From Anaerolineaceae bacterium (GTDB taxonomy: Bacteria; Chloroflexota; Anaerolineae; Anaerolineales; Anaerolineaceae), in NCBI GenBank assembly GCA_030620065.1, contig JAUXFJ010000036.1, positions 1 through 10,094 of the forward strand: a stretch of 10,094 nucleotides of DNA. Direction: 5' to 3'. This document shows positions 5,696 through 10,094 of the stretch, in pieces. The notes beneath the pieces were generated by a model. The model was not told the origin of the DNA, made no database searches, and saw only the letters and a program-made list of their open reading frames with translations. Every line of letters starts with the position of its first letter. The first letter of the stretch is position 1. The position numbers and the translations under genes are program-made.

Positions 5696-7849
5696 ATGAA
5701 GGATATAGTAAATTCGATGCCTCTCGTGCACGGTACTTTATTAAATAAGCGCTATAAAATCCTGGAGGAACTTGGCCAGGGTGGTATGGGCGCGGTTTAT
5801 AAAGCTATTGATGAAAACCTTGGCGTTACCGTGGCCGTCAAGGAAAACTTCTTCTTGACTGATGAATATGCACGCCAGTTCCAACGCGAAGCGAAGATCT
5901 TGGCTGGTCTTCGGCATCCGAATTTGCCGCGGGTTCTTGATTATTTTGTTATCGAACAACAAGGTCAATATCTGGTCATGGATTACATTGAGGGTGACGA
6001 TCTGCGAGAGTGGATAGAACGTAAGGAAGTCATCTCAGAGGTGGAAGTGATCCAGATCGGTACTGCGATTTGTAACGCACTGATCTATCTACATTCACGC
6101 CAGCCAGCGATAGTTCATCGTGATATTAAACCTGGAAATGTCAAGATTACACCTGATGGAGAAGTGGTTTTAGTTGATTTTGGTTTGGTAAAGGTGATGC
6201 TGCGCGGTGAAGTAACCTCAGTTAGCGCACGAGCGATGACACCAGGATATTCGCCGCCTGAACAGTATGGGGCAGCACCGACTGACACACGTACGGATAT
6301 TTTTTCTTTAGGCGCTACGCTTTACGCTATGCTTACCAGCATGATCCCGGAAGACAGCCTTGAACGCGCAACATCAGATGTCAAATTAACCCCTGTCCGT
6401 CGAATTAACCACAGAGTTTCAAAACGTTTGGCAAAAGTTATTGAGAAATCTTTAGAGATCCGTTTTGAGGATCGTTATCAGACCGCTCAGGAATTCAAGG
6501 CTGCGTTGCTCAAGGCGTATGATAATTCCCCGGGCGACAAGGTAATCAATGACCGGCTGGGAGGGGAAGACCTTAAAGAACAACCGATCATAGAGGGCAG
6601 TGTTCGCACTGCAAAGAGTCCGAGGAAAAGATCAGCAACATTCCGCTGGATACAGCATATCCTTCAATCTATTGGTGCTGTGTGGTTTTTATTTTTTGCA
6701 ATTCTTCTGTCTCTGGCGATTGTTCTATTCTCTTCGGCCTTGAGTTTTGGCGGCGTGAGTGGTACATCGGCTCAGGCGCAAGTTTCCTCCACTATAACTC
6801 AATCAAATTTGCTTGCGATGTCTGGTTTGGATGAAATTGATATTGGTGCCGTAATTAATAGTCGAGAAGAGAGCCAAATACCAACCAGTATCCAAGCAAA
6901 ACCAAGCACTTTGGCGCTTGGAACGAATCCTTTGTCAATCACCGACGGATTTCTTATTCCCCCTCCTTTGCCTACACCAACTGCCCTTGGTGGCAGTGCT
7001 GGGGTTTTGGCTTTTGTATCTGACCGGAGCGGTTTACCACAAATTTGGCTTTCAGATATTTCACGACAAAGTGAATGGCAAATTACCGATATGCAAGATG
7101 GCGCCTGTCAGCCTGCATGGTCACCGGATGGTGAGCAGTTGGTGTTCATTTCACCGTGCACTGGGAAGCGCTCTACGTATACTGGTTCGAGCCTCTATAC
7201 AATTGATGTTGATGGGCAGAACTTAAAGCGTTTACCACCTTCATTAGAGGGTGATTATGATCCGGCCTGGTCACCGGATGGAACACAGATTGCATATACT
7301 TCGCTCTTTAACGGGTTACCCCAAATTTACTTATTCAACTTGAACGATATTTCAATTGAATGTCTTTCAGATGGAAACTATCCAGAAAGTCAACCTGCCT
7401 GGTCAAAAGATGGGACGCTGCTGGCGTTTATACGCAGGAGATACTCCGACGAAATCTGGATCATGAACCCGGATGGGAGCAATGTGCGCCAGTTTTCTTT
7501 GAGCGGTACTTTAGATGTGTCCTCACCAACCTGGAATGAGGATGATTCGATCATTATCTTTAATCAACAAATTGTTCAAGGAAACCCTTACCCGATCATG
7601 ATGGGTATGCGCTTTCAAGATATAGGAGAATCTGCAGCATACGAGATCTCACCTTCAGATAATGCTGATGTAACCTACTTTATGAGTTCACCTGACGCAT
7701 CACCGGATGGATATTGGGTTGCATTCGAATATTGGTATGATGGTGGGAACCATGATATTTACATACTGGCTATGCCGGGTGCTAACCTTACTCGAATAAC
7801 AATCGATGAAGGGAACGATTACGACCCGGTCTGGCGCCCCTTACCCTAA
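5696..7849 (+). CDS. Transmembrane Ser/Thr protein kinase with extracytoplasmic TolB-like propeller (paralog 1)
   Basis: A 717-residue Hanks-type kinase. The catalytic domain (about 15-275) is complete: GQGGMG loop (27-32), K49 in VAVKE, helix-C E65, HRDIKPGN (141-148), DFG (161-163), PPE in place of APE (187-189) and D201 in DIFSLG. A basic juxtamembrane segment (about 302-318) precedes one transmembrane helix (about 325-350), then a Ser/Thr/Pro linker, then a six-bladed propeller (about 435-717). The blades are marked by PAWSPDG (473, 523), PAWSKDG (567), PTWNEDD (611), PDASPDG (666) and PVWRPLP (711). Known topology of such kinases puts the kinase inside and the propeller outside, suggesting a sensor; ligand and substrates are unknown. 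Start ATG 5696 is not well supported, since GGAG at 5675-5678 is 17 bases away; ATG 5717 is an alternative that leaves the domain intact. The second kinase follows after 66 bp. Confidence 0.93.
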   Translation: MKDIVNSMPLVHGTLLNKRYKILEELGQGGMGAVYKAIDENLGVTVAVKENFFLTDEYARQFQREAKILAGLRHPNLPRVLDYFVIEQQGQYLVMDYIEGDDLREWIERKEVISEVEVIQIGTAICNALIYLHSRQPAIVHRDIKPGNVKITPDGEVVLVDFGLVKVMLRGEVTSVSARAMTPGYSPPEQYGAAPTDTRTDIFSLGATLYAMLTSMIPEDSLERATSDVKLTPVRRINHRVSKRLAKVIEKSLEIRFEDRYQTAQEFKAALLKAYDNSPGDKVINDRLGGEDLKEQPIIEGSVRTAKSPRKRSATFRWIQHILQSIGAVWFLFFAILLSLAIVLFSSALSFGGVSGTSAQAQVSSTITQSNLLAMSGLDEIDIGAVINSREESQIPTSIQAKPSTLALGTNPLSITDGFLIPPPLPTPTALGGSAGVLAFVSDRSGLPQIWLSDISRQSEWQITDMQDGACQPAWSPDGEQLVFISPCTGKRSTYTGSSLYTIDVDGQNLKRLPPSLEGDYDPAWSPDGTQIAYTSLFNGLPQIYLFNLNDISIECLSDGNYPESQPAWSKDGTLLAFIRRRYSDEIWIMNPDGSNVRQFSLSGTLDVSSPTWNEDDSIIIFNQQIVQGNPYPIMMGMRFQDIGESAAYEISPSDNADVTYFMSSPDASPDGYWVAFEYWYDGGNHDIYILAMPGANLTRITIDEGNDYDPVWRPLP

Positions 7850-7904
7850 GTTTCATAATATAATTACAAATAACTCATCAAACCATTGCTAACTTTCCCT
7901 ATTC

Positions 7905-7910
7905 AGGAGG
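7905..7910 (+). promoter_or_regulatory. Strong ribosome binding site deciding the second kinase start
   Basis: A perfect AGGAGG lies 5 bases before GTG 7916. The frame is open back to a TTG at 7886, but that codon has no Shine-Dalgarno and this site would then lie inside the gene. GTG 7916 is therefore the likely start. Confidence 0.8.
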
Positions 7911-7915
7911 CGAAA

Positions 7916-9964
7916 GTGAGTTTATTAATTGATTCATTATTGAAAGAACGGTACCGGATTAAAAAGCTGCTTGGGCAGAGCGGCATGGGTACCATCTATC
8001 TGGCAGAGGACGAAGTGCTTAAAGTCCAGGTGGCTGTTAAGGAAAATCTTTATACAACTGAAGGCCATTCGCGCCAATTTAGACGTGAAGCGACGATCTT
8101 AGCCAGACTTCGTCATCCAAATCTGCCACGTGTTATCGATCACTTTGTAATGGAAGATTCGGGGGAATATTTGGTGATGGATTACATTTCCGGTGAGGAT
8201 TTGCGAGAAAGACTTAACCGTAACGGGGAGGCATTATCTGAGGCTGAGGTGGTTGAGATTGGTGTAGCAATGTGCAAAGCACTCATGCATCTGCATAAAT
8301 GTAAACCACCCATCATCCATCGGGACATTAAACCAGCTAATATCAAGATCACGCCAGAAGGAAATATCATTCTAGTTGATTTTGGATTGGCAAAGGTTTT
8401 TCAATCAGGTGAGATGACAGCTACTGGCGCACAGGGGATTACAGCCGGGTATTCTCCAGTGGAACAATATGGTCAGGGGACGGATGTGCGCAGTGATATT
8501 TATGCACTTGGTGCAACGCTTTATAATGCGCTGACAAATAAACAGCCCGTTGAATCAATTGAGCGTGCTTTGGGCACCGATAAGCTTACCCCGATCAAAA
8601 CGATCAATCCTTCAATCTCTGATGCGACAGTTGCAGTAGTGGATAAGGCAATGGCAGTTGAAGCTGTCGAACGTTTTCAGAGCGCTGAAGATTTTCATAA
8701 AGCCTTGTTAGAAGCCTTTCCCCTTGAAGGAAAAATCAGTAAGACAGAGAGAAAAAAAGCTGTCAAAAAGCCGGAGTCAATCTCTTCAAGAGCTCGGCAA
8801 CAAGAAGCTGCAACAGCGAGCAGTACTCCCCAATCAAGTACACGCAAACCTAAACGTCTACTTGCCTGGTTGATTCCATTGGTGTTTCTGCTATCGGTAG
8901 CTTCTGTCGGGATTGCTTTTATATTGAGCGGTAGCACGGGCGGGATATTTGGTCCTTCATCTGACCTTGCACCAACACAAACCAGGGCAAATGCAGTGCT
9001 CCCAGCGACGCAAGCACTTATATTAACTTTACCGCCCGATGAGGTTCTCGAAGCTACTCCCTCTGATGAACTGGCTGCTGCCCCAACCGAGGCACCCAAA
9101 CCCACTTTCACAGCGGTACTGACGCCGCAGGGAGGAGGAAAAGGACAGGTTGCCTTTGTTAGTGAGCGGGGGGGTGGACAGCCGCAAATTTGGTTAATCA
9201 ATCTGGATGGAAATGATCTGCAGCGTTTGACGAATGAGTCTGATGGCGCCTGCCAACCGGCCTGGTCTCCGAATGGGCAGAGGCTGGCTTATATTTCACC
9301 CTGTGATGGGCAAAAAGACCGTTATGATGGTGCCAGCCTTTTCATCCTTAATATGGACACACATATTTCTGAGCTGGTCTCAACTTTTAGCAACGGGGAT
9401 TATGATCCGGCTTGGTCGCCTGATGGAAGAAAGATCGCCTTTACCTCACTGCAGACTGGTAAACCGCAAATATTTGTGTACGACTTCGCAACCCGGACGA
9501 GTCAGCAACTGATGAATCGCTCGACCATCAGCCGACAGCCGGCTTGGTCACCAGATGGCGCGAGGATTGCGTTTGTTGCACCCAGCCCGACGACCAACAA
9601 GCCGCAGGTATGGTTAGTGGATTCCGTAGGCGAAAGCGCACCTAAATTATTTTCGGAGAGTGGCTGGAGTGAAGTGTATCGTCCGGTGTGGACCCCCGAT
9701 GGCAAGGCGATCCTGTTTGACCTGGGGAAGCAGAACGGAATAGCGGGGAAACATCTTGTAGGCAGCGTGATCCAGATTGAAACTAGCGTCAGCTTTCCGG
9801 AAAGCCTTGATTATTCTTCGGATGGGACTTCAGTCATCTGTGACGGTGTGTTTAACCTGCCTGGGCGGGATATTATTATCATGCTTGAGACAGGCGCAAG
9901 GCCACAGCGATTAACCAATGATCCCGCTGAAGATTACCAACCGTCTTGGCGACCGGGTGATTAG
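7916..9964 (+). CDS. Transmembrane Ser/Thr protein kinase with extracytoplasmic TolB-like propeller (paralog 2)
   Basis: A 682-residue protein from GTG 7916, a clear paralog of the preceding kinase along its whole length. The kinase domain (about 8-268) has K42 in VAVKE, helix-C E58, HRDIKPAN (135-142), DFG (155-157), PVE in place of APE (181-183) and D194 in DIYALG. The nucleotide loop is GQSGMG (20-25), in which the middle glycine of GxGxxG is serine. A basic, low-complexity segment (about 271-314) leads to one transmembrane helix (about 315-337), an Ala/Pro/Thr linker (about 345-405) and a six-bladed propeller (about 408-682). Blade motifs are PAWSPNG (448), PAWSPDG (498, 542), PVWTPDG (590), LDYSSDG (631) and PSWRPGD (676). 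No terminator or clear promoter separates it from paralog 1, so the two are probably cotranscribed and may form heteromers (inference). A hairpin terminator follows. Expected substrate: proteins on Ser/Thr, identity unknown. Confidence 0.94.
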   Translation: MSLLIDSLLKERYRIKKLLGQSGMGTIYLAEDEVLKVQVAVKENLYTTEGHSRQFRREATILARLRHPNLPRVIDHFVMEDSGEYLVMDYISGEDLRERLNRNGEALSEAEVVEIGVAMCKALMHLHKCKPPIIHRDIKPANIKITPEGNIILVDFGLAKVFQSGEMTATGAQGITAGYSPVEQYGQGTDVRSDIYALGATLYNALTNKQPVESIERALGTDKLTPIKTINPSISDATVAVVDKAMAVEAVERFQSAEDFHKALLEAFPLEGKISKTERKKAVKKPESISSRARQQEAATASSTPQSSTRKPKRLLAWLIPLVFLLSVASVGIAFILSGSTGGIFGPSSDLAPTQTRANAVLPATQALILTLPPDEVLEATPSDELAAAPTEAPKPTFTAVLTPQGGGKGQVAFVSERGGGQPQIWLINLDGNDLQRLTNESDGACQPAWSPNGQRLAYISPCDGQKDRYDGASLFILNMDTHISELVSTFSNGDYDPAWSPDGRKIAFTSLQTGKPQIFVYDFATRTSQQLMNRSTISRQPAWSPDGARIAFVAPSPTTNKPQVWLVDSVGESAPKLFSESGWSEVYRPVWTPDGKAILFDLGKQNGIAGKHLVGSVIQIETSVSFPESLDYSSDGTSVICDGVFNLPGRDIIIMLETGARPQRLTNDPAEDYQPSWRPGD

Positions 9965-9987
9965 ACCAGACATTATTTAATCCAAAC

Positions 9988-10024
9988 AGACTCAGAGTTT
10001 TTATCGGAGTCTATTTGCTTTTCT
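9988..10024 (+). terminator. Intrinsic terminator after the kinase pair
   Basis: AGACTC-A-GA (9988-9996) pairs with TC-G-GAGTCT (10004-10012), giving six plus two base pairs around one mismatch and a 7-base loop. It is followed by the T-rich tail ATTTGCTTTTCT. It lies 23 bases after the kinase stop codon and also faces the convergent gene at the right edge, so it may serve both. Confidence 0.65.
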
Positions 10025-10032
10025 GAGCTTGG

Positions 10033-10094
10033 TTAATTAGTCAAAAATTGGCTGTATTGCTTTGTAAAGAGTGCTGGTGTACCACCGGTATGCC
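10033..10094 (-). CDS. C-terminal fragment of a D-cysteine desulfhydrase / ACC deaminase family PLP enzyme (partial)
   Basis: The minus strand encodes HTGGTPALFTKQYSQFLTN followed by TAA (complement of 10033-10035); the gene continues beyond the right edge. HTGGTPALF followed by a short tail is the typical C terminus of the D-cysteine desulfhydrase / 1-aminocyclopropane-1-carboxylate deaminase group of fold-type II PLP enzymes, where this TGGT segment lies near the cofactor. Such enzymes convert D-cysteine to pyruvate, ammonia and sulfide, or open the ACC ring. Only 19 residues are visible, so the choice within the group cannot be made. The gene is convergent with the kinase pair. It is too short for confident annotation but the motif is distinctive. 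Confidence 0.6.
   Translation of the reverse strand, partial: HTGGTPALFTKQYSQFLTN

Noticed and set aside
8695..9201. 168-codon minus-strand frame inside the second kinase gene
   Set aside because: It is antisense to the kinase linker, whose Ala/Pro/Thr codons give long open antisense frames; no start signal or domain is present.

Overview
The window reads as chromosomal DNA of a Gram-positive-like or monoderm bacterium, most probably a member of the Chloroflexota (Anaerolineae type). This is an inference from protein style: surface proteins with Thr-Pro-rich tandem-repeat stalks (TPTxTxTPT), transmembrane Ser/Thr kinases carrying TolB/WD40-like propellers, and moderate GC. No rRNA, tRNA, CRISPR array, transposase or phage gene is visible.

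Left part (1-3376), all on the minus strand. In transcription order it holds recJ (ssDNA-specific 5'-3' exonuclease), a YjbQ/UPF0047 protein, an AIM24/TIGR00266-type protein and the first 104 codons of an FkbM-family SAM methyltransferase that runs off the left edge. Gaps are 55, 132 and 33 bp. recJ and yjbQ are probably cotranscribed. The AIM24-type gene may have its own extended -10 promoter.

Middle (3377-4611). A divergent intergenic region of about 320 bp holds two back-to-back sigma70-like promoter candidates, for recJ leftward and psuG rightward. psuG encodes pseudouridine-5'-phosphate glycosidase with all key residues present; no pseudouridine kinase gene lies beside it in this window.

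Right part (4678-9964). A minus-strand gene encodes a two-helix membrane protein whose exposed domain is flanked by two Thr/Pro repeat stalks. It is divergently transcribed from two tandem paralogous transmembrane Ser/Thr kinases. Each kinase has a complete cytoplasmic catalytic domain, one transmembrane helix, a Pro/Thr-containing linker and a six-bladed TolB-type propeller predicted outside the membrane. An inverted repeat surrounds a perfect TATAAT in the 85-bp divergent promoter region. This three-gene block looks like a cell-surface sensing and phosphorylation module and is the most interesting part of the window.

Right edge. A hairpin terminator follows the second kinase. The last 62 bases encode, on the minus strand, the C-terminal 19 residues of what looks like a D-cysteine desulfhydrase/ACC-deaminase family PLP enzyme.

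Two gene starts were set at ribosome binding sites rather than at the longest open frame: 1029 for the AIM24-type gene and 7916 for the second kinase.
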